NCBI GenBank assembly: GCA_029881775.1
Contig: JAOULY010000169.1
Span: forward strand, 1 to 5,328
Origin: Gammaproteobacteria bacterium
GTDB taxonomy: Bacteria; Pseudomonadota; Gammaproteobacteria; UBA9214
DNA: 5,328 nt
Reading direction: 5' to 3'
The notes below the pieces were generated by a model. That model saw only the letters and a list, made by a program, of their open reading frames with translations, did no database searches and was not told where the DNA came from. Below are positions 5,070 through 5,328 of this stretch, piece by piece (the stretch's first letter is position 1; every line of letters begins with the position of its first letter). Position numbers and translations under genes: made by a program.

Positions 5070-5328
5070 TTAACGGCAGGACAACGTGTGGACCTCCAGC
5101 CCGGGGTACTCGGCACCCAGCACGCTTAATACCTCACTGGACGCCTGGCTGGCCGGCATTTCCAGCCAGAAGGCCTGCCGGGCTTTAAAGCGCTGCTCGA
5201 GCACTGCATCGAAACCCATCTTTTGCAGCTCGTCCATCCGCACCCGGGCGCGCTCAATACCGTCAAATGTCCCCAGCGAGACGACATGGTCCTTACCCAC
5301 GAAGTATTCCTTGTCACCCTTCGCTTGC
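5070..5328 (-). CDS. SPOR-domain protein, C-terminal part (5' end outside window)
   Basis: The minus frame is open from the right edge to TAA at 5072-5070, giving about 85 residues. It contains a SPOR domain: HVVSLGTFDGIERARVRMDE (strand, then helix), LQKMGFDAVLEQRF, then ARQAFWLEM as the final strand, and a short tail ending VHTLSCR. SPOR domains bind denuded peptidoglycan glycans at the division septum and typically sit at the periplasmic C-terminus of a membrane or exported protein. The apparent GTG start inside the window is not the real start: codons upstream of it are open and continue the domain (EYFV before GKDH). The N-terminal anchor, if any, is outside. It is followed almost at once by the tRNA-Thr promoter. 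In several gammaproteobacteria a SPOR gene sits after the pantothenate kinase gene; that neighbour cannot be checked here. Confidence 0.8.
   Translation of the reverse strand, partial: QAKGDKEYFVGKDHVVSLGTFDGIERARVRMDELQKMGFDAVLEQRFKARQAFWLEMPASQASSEVLSVLGAEYPGLEVHTLSCR

Noticed and set aside
4857..5129. Plus-strand 90-codon ORF across the tRNA
   Set aside because: It runs antisense through tRNA-Thr; the familiar 'GERSRTPD' type peptide is an artefact of translating tRNA genes.

Overview
The window looks like a piece of a gammaproteobacterial chromosome with moderately GC-rich coding DNA. The evidence is a CspA-type cold-shock gene, a tRNA-Thr(UGU) with encoded CCA, an envelope protein of the AsmA/DUF748 type, a SPOR-domain protein and a long GAF-GGDEF-EAL regulator. 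No phage, IS element, CRISPR array or defence cassette is visible. Genus cannot be named from the sequence alone.

Layout. Bases 1-1492 (minus) hold the first 497 codons of a large inner-membrane-anchored AsmA/DUF748-like protein that runs off the left edge. It has its own ribosome binding site and a probable promoter. Bases 1493-2501 are sparse: a possible 58-residue one-helix membrane peptide on minus (1634-1810), a probable 61-residue basic hypothetical protein on plus (2099-2284), and the leader of a cold-shock gene with a hairpin. Bases 2502-2705 (plus) encode the CspA-family protein, followed by a very clear Rho-independent terminator. Facing it is a 646-codon GAF-GGDEF-EAL cyclic-di-GMP protein on minus (2795-4735). 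Upstream of that, still on minus, come a 200-base spacer with a tRNA terminator, tRNA-Thr(UGU) at 4937-5012 with a strong sigma70 promoter, and the C-terminal end of a SPOR-domain protein running off the right edge (5070-5328).

How it fits together. Most of these are independent transcription units rather than one pathway. The right end (SPOR gene, then tRNA-Thr-UGU) recalls the chromosomal neighbourhood that in many gammaproteobacteria lies between birA/coaX-coaA and the tRNA-tufB cluster. Here the tRNA has its own terminator and is followed by the cyclic-di-GMP gene, not by further tRNAs. The two envelope-type genes (DUF748, SPOR) and the c-di-GMP enzyme are housekeeping or lifestyle functions.

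The least ordinary sequence signal is a perfect, spacer-free 28-bp palindrome inside the DUF748 reading frame. I found no convincing undescribed multi-gene system.
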